From Paragonimus westermani (taxonomy: Eukaryota > Platyhelminthes > Trematoda > Plagiorchiida > Troglotrematidae): a DNA stretch of 64,000 bases. The DNA lies in contig QNGE01000871.1 of NCBI GenBank assembly GCA_008508345.1, positions 42,646 to 106,645 on the forward strand, read 5' to 3'. The notes beneath the pieces were generated by a model that saw nothing but the letters and a program-made list of their open reading frames with translations, had not been told where the DNA came from and did not search any database. Below are positions 24,209-36,640 of this stretch, piece after piece (within the stretch, counting starts at the first letter, position 1; every line of letters begins with the position of its first letter). A program made the translations under genes and the position numbers.

Positions 24209-26961
24209 CTAACCAGAGGGTTTAAATATAGATCAAAATAACAATTCCGGACAATAGCAAGGTTCAAAACAATGGCATTCTTTAATGACCAATAAGTGAC
24301 AGTAGTGAGCAAGTTGTAAGCTACAAACAAACGCTAGTGAGAAAGTTGACATGTTACTTACGCAATGAACAAATGACTAGTATCGTGGTAACAAGGCATC
24401 AACAGCATACAACCTTGGATCCATGAATAACTTTTATCATTTGCGTTCACCAGCGAGTTGTGTCATCTCAAGACAAATCGGTGATTGAACACAGTAGGTT
24501 CAAGCGATTGTCCCTGGGGATTTCAACGTTTTGCGAGTTATATTTGTCCTAATCCCACCAAGTGAACTATGGGTCAGCTTCATTATACATCTTTTCGAAT
24601 TCACTTTGTTGTTACCGATGACAGTTCACAGCAAGTGAATAGGTGTATGCACATTAAAACAACGACCTGAACAGTTAACAGTGTAGCTAAAGCCACAGTT
24701 CTGCACGACAATGAGAAAAGAAAATAGTGAATACGCCAATCAGTTGTACGAGCTGATAGTCATCTAGGTGCAGACATGGCATTGTATACGGTACCTGCCA
24801 CCCCCCAAAAATTTTTCCCTTCCGACTGCTTACTCTGACTATATAACCGGTGAATTTTTGAAATGTCTTTCATCTCTGAAATGTCCATCGTCTCATATAC
24901 AACGGAAAATGTTTGAGGAGGTGGATTGCTAGGCTATTCAGCTTGATAGCTGGTCCGTATCGGCCAGAGCGGAACCATTAAATTGGGCTATTTGCTACCA
25001 AGTTCCACAAGTATTTCACCTACCTCAGTGAAACACAATATTACCCTATTAGTCTTCGTCTTATAGTTAAGAAGTTATATTCTTATAATACATAGCCAAA
25101 GAATACATTGAAACATTTAGTAGTCAGGTAAATAAAGAGAAATTTGCAAGTTTAATCTTTAAGGTTGCAGGCCATTGTGCTGTATTTAAGTTAGACATGA
25201 CAACAGGGGAATCATTGTCAACCTCATGTGAAAGATGACGGTCGGAGTGTACCATCAGACAAACAAACAAACTGTTAAACTAATCATACAAATTTGGCTC
25301 CACTAAGAATGAAATCTCGGGTCAAACGAGAAGGGCCGATGCAGCCCATAATTAGTCGATCGATACTCAACAGATGTTACAGGGTGATCTTTTATATAAT
25401 GATTAAAAAAGACGTTGATATCAGAAGGTGCATCTAACTATCAATGCTAACGCACCTTTCACAATTCAGTCTTCCGAGTGGAGATCCAAGCGCCCAGCCT
25501 TCGTGAAGAAGCACCTAATAACCCAATGGTGGCTTATTTATTTCCAAAGAGATGATATTACCTCCTCTGCGGAACGTTAATCCAGAATTTGGGTAGACAC
25601 GATGTATCTTGCGTTTGTAACTCACACTAACAAATGCCCCAAGAACTCGAAGTGTATATGGTACAATGTTTCTTAATGCGTACCCTCAAATCAACGCCAC
25701 AGCATGGCTAGTTTCGTTAATGTTGTAACATTTTTATAGAAATAGCTGGGGAGTGATTCGTTATCAACGCAAATTCGGCGAAGAGGGAGTATACTTAACC
25801 AATGAATATGTTGGCATATAACGTTTTGCATGGATATGGATCACACCGTCGTACTGATTGATGGTTGAGTAACTTATAAACCACGGGGAAAGAACGTGGT
25901 ACATAGGGAATTGAAGATAGTTAACGTATACGATTATAGTAAATTAATCATATCAGTCCCTCCTGCTTAAAAGGAGAACAAGTAATGTTGAGATTTAAAG
26001 TGCATAACGTTGTATGCCAACAACGGATGAATACTTCGTCATTAGTATCACATCGTGTGTATAGTTGGGCATCATCCGATGTAGGATTATCCTATAATCT
26101 TACCAGATTTATGATGCTAGTTCGGAAGGACGTGACATGTTTCTGTTGTCGGTTAGCAACAGTTATCGACATAACGCAAATTGAAGTATCAGCATTTAGT
26201 GATTAATTCCACCAATCAGAATAGCCGGTTCCCAGTGTTCCCATGTTTGAATAATGGGGGTACGAGAAGCATGTGACTGACTGACAGGGTGGTCAGATAA
26301 GCATGTATACCTCGGTCAAACTTACCATTACTTTCAAGTGCTTGTTGATGTTCTCATGTAAATTTAACGTGTTTAGAAAAAATAGATGACGAAAAGATCG
26401 TCTCAGATTAATTCTAATATACCGTTGGATTTACTGAATTTCGTCTGGTACGTTTGTAGTCTTTCTTTGCTATGACGTGGAGCGATGAATTCGTTGAGGC
26501 ATGGTTGATTTGGTTGTATAAAAAAACTCATCTATTAAAGCTTCCTTTCTCGATATTGCTTGAAATTTACCCACCTTCATCTGCATCCGGTTGTTTTTAT
26601 GAGCTCATTTCCCGTTGACTGGTGACTGCTGGCGGATTCCTGTTTTGGTTGCTCCATTTCGAATGCCTTCCAGTCGGATAATTTATGTATCCGCTTACTT
26701 CACATTCAAGGTGAGATAGCACCTTTATTGTAATATTAGTCAATAATACTGTCTGAATTCCAATCCTTTCGATCGCTTTTTCTGACTTTTTTGGACTTGA
26801 AAAACAGTCCTGTTAACCCGACCACCTGATTAGGCGTTATTGGAAATGTCGAGTAAGCGTTAGTGAGTGAATTACCCGTAAATCGCCAAGAGCGAATTGA
26901 CATATACTGTAGCATTCGCGTAAAGACCATGCAAAAATGACACCAGAACTAGAGTTCATAC
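24209..26961 (-). other. IFT121 intron of 2.75 kb
   Basis: I see no coding sequence, recognisable repeat family or RNA structure here. The open frame at 25985-26206 is of chance length. Confidence 0.6.
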
Positions 26962-27159
26962 CTTTATTGGAATCCGCAACAAACAATCTTTCGATGGCTG
27001 GTCTGCCAAGGCTATTAGTTCATCAAGCAGCAAGCCAAGCACTTCCAGCTCGTTGAAAGAACAAATATAACAAGAGGTTTGTACAGCCGGTTCAGCCTGA
27101 AATCCGTCAAAGATGAACATTCGCGTTTTCTCCATGATTGCGAACATATCGGGTTGGTC
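26962..27159 (-). CDS. WDR35: IFT121/WDR35 exon, end of second propeller
   Basis: Minus-strand exon of 198 bases, from the acceptor cggtttcag|GACCAA to the donor ATAAAG|gtatga, both phase 0. It encodes DQPDMFAIMEKTRMFIFDGF, then a stretch with SCYICSFNELEVLGLLLDEL and SKDCLLRIPIK. The MEKTRM-(Y/F)-(V/I)-F block and the YIC-F--LE segment are hallmarks of IFT121. It joins directly to KDVWNVKFAD from the exon at 38051-38201. Confidence 0.92.
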
Positions 27160-27734
27160 CTGAAACCGTAGCCAAAACATATTGTGGCACAAAAGTAAAT
27201 ATTGTCATTTCATGCTATACCTACTAACGTGAAGGAATCGTCTGTCCTTTAGTGATTCCTTGTCATACTTTTGTAAACACTTTCTTAATTAGTTATGGGG
27301 TGAAGCTGTTCGATGACACCATTCGACATCATTCACAGAGTTTATGAAGAGCGATCGTCCGTCGTAGGGACTGAACAACGTAGTTTTAAAAAACGAATGT
27401 GACACTTTTGTGAGTATACGAAAGATTATACGGGTAAATTCCGGTGCGTCAGCTCAAACCGGAATTTGACACCTTAAGTTCCTCGGATAATTGAACGTTT
27501 TTCCTTAAAAATGTACTAAGTTAATTCAATATACTTTAGTCAGCCCGCCAGTGCTGCACTGATGCTCATTTCCTTAGGGTAGCACCGAGGAAAACGGTGA
27601 TGTTCAGGAGCTCGTTTGGTAAGCATCCACTCACGCGTTTAATGTAGCTGACTTTCAAAAAACATGTGGGTGAGATCGTAAAGAAACAGGCTACATAAAA
27701 CAGATAGGAACCACAGTTCAAGTAATGTACTGAT

Positions 27735-28161
27735 TTGAGCAGAGAAGCCGGAAAGTGTTTTTCACATTGTATCCCTCGAGCACATTCCGCCGCATCTCAT
27801 CAGGTACATATTGCAGTCTGGGGGTCTATATGGCAAAGTTCAGTGGACATTGTGAATCCAAACAACAAAATCAACAACCACAGAAACACACACGCTCACA
27901 CTTATCCACGCCTACCAGTTACCAGGATACTCTGGTACTGACGAGCAAGTCTCCCTGTACGCAGAGGAGTGGCTTCCATTTGCCAACTGCTACTGTCTCC
28001 ACGAACGGTAGAAGTTTTCAGGCTTTTGATGCATAACATATGTGATACCCCCTCTCCAGGTTCATTTGGGCCGGACATGTTAACACGTGTCGAGTGATCG
28101 ATGACGTCAGCTCCTTGTGACTTGTCCCATGGGTTAAAATCCCCATAGTCATCAGAAAAAT
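27735..28161 (-). repeat. PLE-3 left inverted arm
   Basis: Its reverse complement matches 29593-30021 almost perfectly: the 93-codon and 68-codon open frames inside the two arms translate identically. The outer edge is tttgagcagagaagccgg and the inner edge is at the cagaaaaat string. It contains no endonuclease codons. On the minus strand the inner edge coincides with the end of the reverse transcriptase homology (after IHLSNSVPLKHN). Confidence 0.9.
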
Positions 28162-29070
28162 TGTGCTTTAGAGGGACAGAGTTGCTGAGATGAATATACT
28201 GTCCATTCCATGTCTTCTCCCTATATATTTTGCGTTGAATCGGTCCATCAACACGTCGCTGGAGGTGTACATCCAGGAAAACCAGCTGATATTTACGTTC
28301 CGCTTCTAGTGCAAATGTTACATTCGTGTGGGCCGAGTTGAAAATGGCTAAGATATCCGTTGGGGTGGTATTTTCGCTAATTACACATGATATCATCCAC
28401 ATATCGATTATAAACACTAACTCCATGAATGGCTTCTTCTAACTGGACATTCTCAAGCTTCACCATGAAGGTTTCTGTAAACAGCGGCCCCAACGGGAAT
28501 CTCACTGCCACACCATCCATTTTTTGATATATTACTCTATTGAATTCAAACTGTATGTTGTAAAAAAAAAGTACAATAGCTGTGTTGTTTCCGGTGGGGG
28601 TATACGGACATCAATGTTGTTATTCACAATATAATCGCATAAATAATCTATCGTCTCTTTCAGTTGAACATTCGTAAACAAAGACGATACGTCCACAGAA
28701 AGCATTTGTTGTCCGGTTAGGTTTGGCTTGCCTATTGTATTGATGAATTCAAAGGAGTCTCGTAGGCTGGGTCTTGACAGCTTTTTCCTGACGGATTCAA
28801 GGAGACACGACAACAATTCAGCCAGCGAGTGGTATGGTAATTTGCCCATTTCTAAAATAGGTCGGAGAAGTATACCCGCTTTGTGAACATTCGGCAATCC
28901 GTAAAGCCTGAGAATTGTGATTCCAGTGGAACGGGGGCGTTCGAAGGTTGGGGAATCAGTTATCCCATTGTATTTCCTATAACACATTTTGAGGGGTTTT
29001 GTCCGTCTCCTTCCTCATCTTCTCGAGTTTGGTTTGGTCATCTAGTGTGGTTCTGCAGCTTCTTTTAGTG
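28162..29070 (-). pseudogene. PLE-3: reverse transcriptase remnant of a second Penelope-like family
   Basis: Minus-strand fragments with LYGLPNVHKAGILLRPIL, the motif A segment MLSVDVSSLFTNVQL and a shifted-frame YNRYVDDIM box near 28400. They are followed by VFLDVHLQRRVDGPIQRKIY and REKTWNGQYIHL. Frames change at about 28430 and 28990, and the 5' portion is lost near 29070. Residues differ enough from PLE-1, -2 and -4 (LPNVHK against LPKTHK) to place it in another family. No GIY-YIG domain was found. Confidence 0.85.
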
Positions 29071-29592
29071 TTTACTCGTTTACTTGTTCCTGTGAAACCA
29101 GTTACATGGATCGCACGACCAGGCACTTATCTGAACTTATCCGTGACCATCATCCAGCCTGGATCAATAACGGAGTCACCAAGACGATTACCAGCGCAAA
29201 TGTCACACATCGTTCATAAAAATCATACTGTTAACCTGGTCTCCTCTCTTCGTCCGAATTACCAAGCCAGCGGCGGTCACTCAAAGGCCCGAACTTTAAC
29301 TCTAGCTGAACCGATCGGAATTCGTTGAATAATCCACCCTTTTGTGTACAGAAGCCCTTTGTTCAGGCATTGAAGTCGCTGTGACCACCCATCCACATCA
29401 CAACCAATCAAAACGCCGTGGTTCCAATGGCGTCATAATTGTGACGTGATCGTCTCAAAACGCTGGTTCTGTATGCTTGTGATTTGTCGGACCCCAATTG
29501 AACTTGTCCGCTTCGCCTTGATAACTCTGTTTCATATAAATGCTATGTAATTGGTCTGGTGAATAACCGAAAACGAGCGTCTTCGCTACATC
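29071..29592. other. Unassigned segment inside PLE-3
   Basis: Lies between the truncated 5' side of the reverse transcriptase and the right arm. It has no recognised coding sequence. A TATA-like catataaatgc occurs at about 29534. It could be PLE leader sequence or unrelated DNA caught between the arms. Confidence 0.4.
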
Positions 29593-30021
29593 ATTTTTCT
29601 GATGACTATGGGGATTTTAGCCCATGGGACAAGTCACAAGGAGCTGACGTCATCGATCACTCGACACGTGTTAACATGTCCGGCCCAAATGAACCTGGAG
29701 AGGGGGTATCACATATGTTATGCATCAAAAGCCTGAAAACTTCTACCGTTCGTGGAGACAGTAGCAGTTGGCAAATGGAAGCCACTCCTCTGCGTACAGG
29801 GAGACTTGCTCGTCAGTACCAGAGTATCCTGGTAACTGGTAGGCGTGGATAAGTGTGAGCGTGTGTGTTTCTGTGGTTGTTGATTTTGTTGTTTGGATTC
29901 ACAATGTCCACTGAACTTTGCCATATAGACCCCCAGACTGCAATATGTACCTGATGAGATGCGGCGGAATGTGCTCGAGGGATACAATGTGAAAAACACT
30001 TTCCGGCTTCTCTGCTCAAAA
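29593..30021 (+). repeat. PLE-3 right inverted arm
   Basis: Inverted copy of 27735-28161. In the shared frame the inner end reads FSDDYGDFSPWDKSQ against FSDDYGDFNPWDKSQ in the left arm. With about 1.43 kb between near-identical 428-base arms, the pair could fold into a long hairpin. Confidence 0.9.
29947..29985 (+). ncRNA. Hammerhead-like remnant in PLE-3 arm
   Basis: The string CTGATGAGATGCGGC, followed by GGAATGT, aligns with the PLE-1 motif CCGATGAGATGCGAAC-GAAATGT. Here the CUGAUGA core is canonical but GAAA has become GGAA, and stem I and stem III do not close well. A mirror copy is at about 27771-27809. It is suggestive of common ancestry, not of activity. Confidence 0.25.
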
Positions 30022-30656
30022 TTTTTTGCAGGAAATTTTGCTTCGCCTTTCTGAACTTACTGGTTGCTAAGGAATACTAGCTTGTACTTTATAAAATCAA
30101 CCCTTTTTTCTTCATAACCAACTTTATTATGCATATACATATATATATGCACATATGTAGACTATGTAGCCTGTTGATAAAGCACTAATAACTAGAAGAT
30201 TCAATACCAATGAGGATCTTTACATGATACCACATTCTTTGCGTTAAACCAATCTGATCGTGCATTCATCCAATCAGCACCACTACCCAAATTGTCATTT
30301 CATCTCGTTAAGAGAAATAAGGGGTAAAACCTACCGAATATATCTTAAATGAGCCCAGTTATACGGCAAGGAGTGTTTCAGTTAGAATCCAGCATGATGA
30401 GCAAACCCGACGTTCGTTCTTGTGGTACGTGCAGCACTGTTATGCCAGTCGCTTGTCGATTTACTGAACAAATATGCTTCGGACACTGTAAGTTCGTTGT
30501 TTGTGGCAGCAAACCACTCACCACAATAAAGCTTTGAAAATCCGAACAGTTAAATTTTGTCGGATTTGGTGCGCTTCTGAGGAATTAATTCTGGCCACGA
30601 CGGAAGACATGGTATGAATTACGGCTTTTGCTAAGTCCATCGTTGACGGGACACAT

Positions 30657-30679
30657 CCACACACACACACACACACACA
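30657..30679 (+). repeat. (CA)n microsatellite
   Basis: About 11 CA units. The 155-codon open frame that starts at 30628 reads through it and has no recognisable domain. Confidence 0.9.
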
Positions 30680-31447
30680 GTTCAGTTTATTACATTCTGA
30701 TAAAACTTAAGCTGCTACTTGATTATACTTTTCCCGTTAAAATGATATATTTGAAAACAAAGATAGAAAAACTATCTCGTATTCCCACTCAGTTCTGCAC
30801 CTGGTTCTTATCCACTCCTGTTCCACTCAATCATTTTACCAATTGTGGTCAAACCATCTGCTTCAGTGCTCACATCTGTCCAGGGTGTGAGTTTCATGAG
30901 AGCTCATTTTCGGTTAACAACGCGCACGATATGCCTTTACACAGTCAGCAGCCTACTTTGTGTTGTTTGTCCAGATTGCCCAACAACTTTTTGGAATCAT
31001 CAAGCTTGACATCATTTAAAGAAAGCAAAGAACACCTGTATGAAATTTCTTATAGCACTCACGCAAGGATTACTTTCAGTACTACTGTGGCATAGCCACA
31101 TGATGTATTCGTCAAAGTTAAAAGCCCATTTTTTAAGTCTAGTACTGACAGTCAATCTTCATTTCACATAATTCGCCGAGTTGATTTACAAAAAAATTTA
31201 CGTAGTTCCTCACTGGGTGTGCTCTTCATCTTTCAGGTTCCCGGATTTCTACTGAAAGGACTTCACTTAGTTCGCCAAATGGTTAAAATGTCTACCATGT
31301 CGTGGGGGAAATTTTTGTAAACCACCCGTTGCGTTTATATTTTTATTACCCCTAAAAGGTATGAACGCTTTAAAGCTGATTGCTTTCCGACGCAATCTAC
31401 TAATTCACTTATGATCTCTTCAAACATATTTACAAATCACCTATCAC

Positions 31448-31560
31448 TGATCGGAGTTGGGCTCGTCAGTAGTGAGTATCGTTGCCACGGCCGGGATTGG
31501 AACTCCGACCGTGTTTTCACGAGGTAGCCTTGTTAACCACCGTGTGGTCATTGCTGACCA
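31448..31560 (-). repeat. SINE 5' half (tRNA head only)
   Basis: On the minus strand it reads the tRNA-like head with B box (gttccaatcccggccgtggc), followed by tcactactgacgagc. The copy stops a few bases after the hammerhead CTGACGAG. The 3' half is absent here. Confidence 0.6.
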
Positions 31561-31939
31561 ACTGCGATTGATTGTGAGTGATGTTCAGTTTTTACAAAAA
31601 CCAAAATCCCCTATTACCCACCAATATTTACACATCAGCATAATCCAGGAATGACTACTGAAACTCATCTGACCAACATCATCCTTATGTTGCTGGTCTT
31701 TTCTTAGTACAAGCATCTACACAAACCCAGTCTCGGTTTGCTAACGAAGCAATATCAATAGTTTTTTTGGATGATACGGATCACAGCGGTTTAGTAAGTC
31801 ATTAGTGAATTCAACAATAGTATTAGCATTATCGCGACGTCTTAAGCCCTTTGAGTTACTTGTCGTACATGCTAGTAAGGCACTCAAAATTCACCTCTGA
31901 GGGTACGTGAAACTGGGTTGACTTGGCAACATTGAATGG

Positions 31940-32090
31940 CGAGAATATCCACTACTGACGAAATCTAATGAGAGCGAAACTCTAGTCCAGTGCTTCTTTT
32001 CGAAAGAGACTGACTGGAAGGTCTATCTGAATGCGAAGGCTGCGATCACCTGTGAGTGACGTTCAACTTGAAAATCATTGAATGAGATTA
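31940..32090 (+). repeat. SINE 3' part with hammerhead
   Basis: Starts just before the ribozyme (ccactactgacga) and runs through the ttcgaaa/gactgactgg block and gaatgcgaaggctgcgatca to gtgagtgacgttcaacttg. The tRNA head is poor or absent. Confidence 0.65.
31949..31993 (+). ncRNA. Hammerhead in SINE copy, stem II weakened
   Basis: CTGACGA at 31955-31961, GAA at 31976-31978, and minimal stem III A-C, TCTA loop, G-T, with C17 at 31987. The catalytic bases are all present. The two closing pairs of stem II are lost (AATCT facing AGAGC), leaving three pairs away from the core, so activity should be lower than for 14408-14452. Confidence 0.6.
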
Positions 32091-32511
32091 AACAATAATC
32101 TGATGGAAGTTTACTACGCAAGGTCAGGGTCAATCACACGAGTGTGTGAACAGAACGACCGCGCGTGACCTGCGACAAGAACCCAACATGCACGTTATGT
32201 TTTGACCAAACCTTTGTGAGTGGTTGAATTGTTAATGAAGGCTGGAACACGTGCTGATAGGATAGAGAGTAAGCAGGAGCCTTGTAGTTAATTCCATTGA
32301 CAATTACATGTTTGAGCGTGTTTAATTCACGCGTTTTTCAACACTTGTTTACATAAGTTCCCAATGGTTTTGTATGACCTCTTTCTTTAAGGTGCTGATT
32401 TTCGATTGGCTGACGCTAGAGGTTCTGGGGAGGAGGGGAGAAGTTGTAGACTGACCACGTAGGTTTCTAAAATTCCCCGCTGAACGTCCATCGAGCAGTT
32501 TGTTTAGTTTT

Positions 32512-32637
32512 ACCCGGATTCAGACCTTATAACGTTCAACGTTTACTTATGTTGAATTTCAGAAAAGAATTAATCTTAATAAGGCATACAAAGTTTATCC
32601 ATATGCACTGAATAATGTGAGTAGTGGAATGTTTGAA
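32512..32637 (+). repeat. Inverted repeat IR-A, left arm
   Basis: Reverse complement of 33701-33826 with about 10 differences over 126 bases. The outer end is acccggattcagacctta, the inner end agtggaatgtttgaa. About 1.06 kb lies between the arms. It could be the terminal inverted repeats of a non-autonomous DNA transposon; no clear target duplication was seen. Confidence 0.8.
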
Positions 32638-33556
32638 AGAACACTGTGTTTAAACTGAACGTTTATTGCGATGTAACACACTCAGGACTCTAAACAAGGG
32701 GGTCCCATTTTAACATACTACTTGGCATCTCCGCAAATTTTATCCAGCAAAGGAAGGCAAACTATATAAATTAGTGTTACCTAAATATGTGGTATTGCAG
32801 TGTTCGCTTCAAAACGCATAGGATAGTGATGCTCAGATTTGTACTGTCCCTGAAATAAATGCGCTGCTTACTGAAACATCAATCTATGAGTGCAACTTCC
32901 TTTCGTGCTTGTAGGTAGCTAGCCTGCCATCAATGTTTTATTCGTCGAAGTTCACTCTTATGATGTGCACTGCTCAATGTTCGGAGTAAAGCGGAATAAC
33001 AGTCGACCGTGTGAGACACGTCTTGTATTGACGAACAGTCACTCGTAATTACGTTCTGGGGTACGACAACTTGATTACCTGTGAACATGCATTAGGTCGA
33101 ACATTAAAACCAGTAAACACACCGTCAACATGGTTTACGCAGACAAATCGGAATACCTGGTTTTCGAAGTGTTCAGCTGTTCACAGTTCACAGTGCGGGA
33201 TGTTATTATGGTGATGGCAATATAGAGCACAAAACAAAAATAAGTACAAAAGAACCACACAGGAAGAAAAGACTGCTACTGATATAGCAAGATTAAATGG
33301 TTGAATCCTACGAAAAGCACCATATTATTACGCTTCCTTTCAACCTTCTGTTTAATCCTCATCAGTAAAGCTACTGTCAACAACTTAACGTGAATCGACA
33401 GGGTGTCAGCTCTTCTACAAACCAATATTTACTTTCAACGTCAAATTTGAGTTCATATTAGAGAACCAGCGACGGACTTGTAAGACCAAACTGTTATTTT
33501 GCAAATACTTCTGGCCTTCTTAAAATTGGCCCACTCTTTTTTGAATCAAACTACCC

Positions 33557-33637
33557 CTACTCATCATCATCATCATCATCATCATCATAGACAGCAATAC
33601 ATCAGTGGTTCACACCAATGCTTAGCTGCCACACAAC
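33557..33637 (+). repeat. (CAT)n and dispersed repeat R3, copy 2
   Basis: A longer (CAT)n run than at 12617, followed by agacagcaatacatcagtgg and ttcacaccaatgcttagctg. It lies between the IR-A arms. Confidence 0.65.
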
Positions 33638-33700
33638 CATGAAGAAAAAGCAGACTCTATATAGGAAGGGATCTAATTACTGAAAATAACTACGTCTATA

Positions 33701-33826
33701 TTCAAACATTCCACTACTTACATTAATCAGTGTATATGGATAAACTTTGCACGTCTTATTAAGATTAATTCTTTTCTGAAATTCAACATAGGTAAACGTT
33801 GAACGTCATAAGGTCTGAATCCGGGT
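33701..33826 (-). repeat. Inverted repeat IR-A, right arm
   Basis: Partner of 32512-32637. The sequence just outside it (ctctgaaataagtctgatcg) has a partial match at 13035, which may mark another remnant. Confidence 0.8.
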
Positions 33827-33885
33827 TTCTCTGAAATAAGTCTGATCGATATCTTGACCTAACTTTACTAACTGCTTATTCAGTT

Positions 33886-34200
33886 CTACCGGTGAGACTG
33901 GACCTTGACGTGGTGTGACGACTTGCGCATCTCGATGACCTGTTGGGCTAAACTGGACGGTATGGTGACCACACCAACAGAGTTACTCTTACCAGGCATG
34001 CCAACAGGTCTGACAAACCACAGTCTCCTGGTCCCATGTTGGGGGTGGAAGATGGTTGGCATCTCTTCCCGAAAAACGTAGCATTTCTGGTAAGCCGCCA
34101 CCCATCCGCTGCCTTGCGGTACAAGCTTTTGAGCCAAAGGCTTTGGTTGAGAACCCTAATTGTTCTCCTGTCTAGGTCTGAGTGTCTTGGCAGCATCTCA
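33886..34200 (-). repeat. Dispersed repeat R1, longer copy
   Basis: Minus-strand copy of the repeat at 1-215. On the minus strand it extends further upstream (reading ctgccaagacactcagacct) and also contains a 16-base segment missing from the first copy. Two overlapping frames of about 80 codons are open, but neither matches a known domain. Confidence 0.7.
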
Positions 34201-36439
34201 GCTCACACACAACCGTGAATCCTCACAACATCAACGACCCATACGTGTCACCTACCATAATATAGAAAACAAGACAGGAAATTTTGTAATTCTGAAAGGT
34301 TGTTAGGAAAAGTTGAGAAGATAGCCGAGTTAAAAGTATGACTCCATCTCAGGAAGTTATTCTTTGTGAGCGTCCGGTGGGGAATGCCGCATGGATGGTT
34401 GTAGATAATACTAATCTCGTACGCGAGTAACTGTCAACTTGTTCGTAAAGCTATATTTCTTGACGCTTCGTATAGCACAGGGCGTTTGGGGTTTAGCGAT
34501 CGGGATTATGAACAGCACCCTTTACGACCATCCAGCCTAGGTAAAATTAATGGTTGTCTTATTTTACTACTAACTACTTAGTGAATATGGGTCCCAGAGT
34601 ACTACAGCTATCGTTTATTGATTTCTAAATTCGTTCACCTATTACTTTCAGCCACAAATCCAGTCACCTGTAAATCAAATCCAGATGACTCTAAATCTCT
34701 CAGGCAGCCATGCACCTGTTGACACAAAGGAAGCAGAGATATTCTGATTTGGTGGCTCATTCGCTCTTTCCTGTTCATCTTAGCATTGATAGTGCTGAAG
34801 TAATCTTCCAAACCAGATTTGTATCACGCGATGAATAGATAGTCAAGCACACACTAAGCTGTTTTGTCGAAAAGTTCATGTTCACCGAACACTGAACAGT
34901 ACGCGCTGAAAACTACACCCTTGTTAGTAAAACATTACAATCGAGATAGCCGCTTCTGAGGCAAAGAAGGATCACATCCGAAACGCACAGCAGGTTTCAT
35001 GTTCTGATGAGCCTAGCGCTACCACTGATAGCCAGCAAAAGACATCACATCAAGACCTAACGCGAGTATGGCTCACCAGTGTCTTAGCCAGAAAGAATTT
35101 GAATTTCCTCTTGGTCACATAGCTTAGTCAAGTAAACCCATCTTGTTCATACTATCTTAGGCTGTAGTACATGTAGGCTCACAGCTCCCAATGTACTTTG
35201 TAGCATCTAGTTGCGGGGAATACGCTCTGAAAGAATGTTCCAGGAGTATTCCATGTTGTCTGTCAACGATCGAAGGGCACTGGTACAAATCCGGTGGGGA
35301 ATTAATGAAGTTCGAAGGCGAGCTCAGATGGCCTCGTATTACAGCACATGCATCATGCTGAGGTGTGTATGGTCATCAAGTTGCTGTTACGGGTTTTTTT
35401 CCATTGTTTACAGGGTCCTATGGTAGCAGCAAACACCTCTCTAACAGCGCTTATTAGTCACGATCAGATGGTTCGCTATCGCGTTCAGTAACGCAGTCAA
35501 GGGTTCGAAAATAAGACTTCCACATAGCATGCAGCTCTTAAGACTGCAAAGTGATCGTCAGTCACACGTCAAGGTCACCTCATCTATCCAAATTCGCTGA
35601 TGCAATACGTATGCAAAAATCATGCCACTCCCTAACGACTCAGGGTCGGGTGGTCAAAGTCTCAAATCAGACATTTGTAACCAACCGACTTCTTAGTTCC
35701 GTGCATTGTCCTCTCTAAACGCGTACTTGGTAGCCTCTGTAACCGTGATGGCCAGATGAACCATGACGGAAAACGACTACTCGTCATATTTTGTCCACTA
35801 TCAAATAGTAACTCGGCAAATTTGGCTCTAAGCCAACTGGACGAGTCGAAGCTTGTTGGTTCCAGAAACCTAACGTGTCACCGAACTAGTTAAATCAAGT
35901 TTGTGTGGCAGTAGGATTATTCTGTCTTGAAAGGCCGGTAATTTCCAACTGATAGTGCCTCTTTTTCATTTGTGGTAAGTACTGTACTGTACACCTTAAG
36001 AAAGCGTTCACCACAATTTTGGGGAACGTTGGTATCATCTCTTTATCCGGAAGGGACACCTCATTAGTTTTTTATAACTCAACGTTCGCTCCGTAAACCA
36101 TAGCCTGGCGGAAGCTGTAGAACCCGGTACGATAATGAGTACCCAGCTTGTAGATAAGTGGTAAGAAGGAACAATGTTTGGTTTGCTAGTTGATCATCAG
36201 AAGACTCGGTGGTTTTATTGGTAGCTGTTGACAGATTTCGTGAAATAAACTGATTTGTCTCTGCCTATACGAGTGAATTACTGATATGTTGCAATCAACG
36301 TACGTTCTAGAGCATGCGAAACCTTCAGAAACTTCGTGAACCTGAATGAAAATCTGAATACTTTGTCCAACATGTCGTTGGTAATTCGGCCGAATTGCTG
36401 ACTTGCTGTTTTAAAAAGAAGACGGACTACTGTATACGA

Positions 36440-36640
36440 GTGGACGCCAGAAAACTACCTGGTTTCATCTGTACTTCCATTTTGGGGGTTTCGCATCCAT
36501 ATAGAACGAGTGCGGACTTGAACATAAATTATTCACTGAAACACGCCAGATAGTTACGTCTGGAACAGCAGGAATGAAACCATTGCACGCGACCCAGTCG
36601 AGTAGAACTGTTTGTCTCCATGTCCACTTCAAAAGGAATA
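36440..36640 (-). pseudogene. LINE reverse transcriptase C-terminal remnant
   Basis: The minus strand reads SALVLYGCETP at about 36500-36530, the motif that follows the reverse transcriptase in many LINEs. It is preceded by NYLACFSE, a stop, then FMFK. Same domain as the 9.5 kb remnant but a different part, heavily mutated. Confidence 0.45.

Noticed and set aside
30628..31095. 155-codon plus-strand open frame
   Set aside because: It reads through a (CA)n microsatellite and has no domain; chance length.
33340..33390. Reverse-strand CTGATGAGGATT with a following TTGAAAGG as a hammerhead
   Set aside because: Stem II and stem III do not form, and no GUH-type cleavage site is positioned correctly.
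34980..35020. CTGATGAG string as another hammerhead
   Set aside because: No GAAA at a suitable distance and no pairing for stems I or III.
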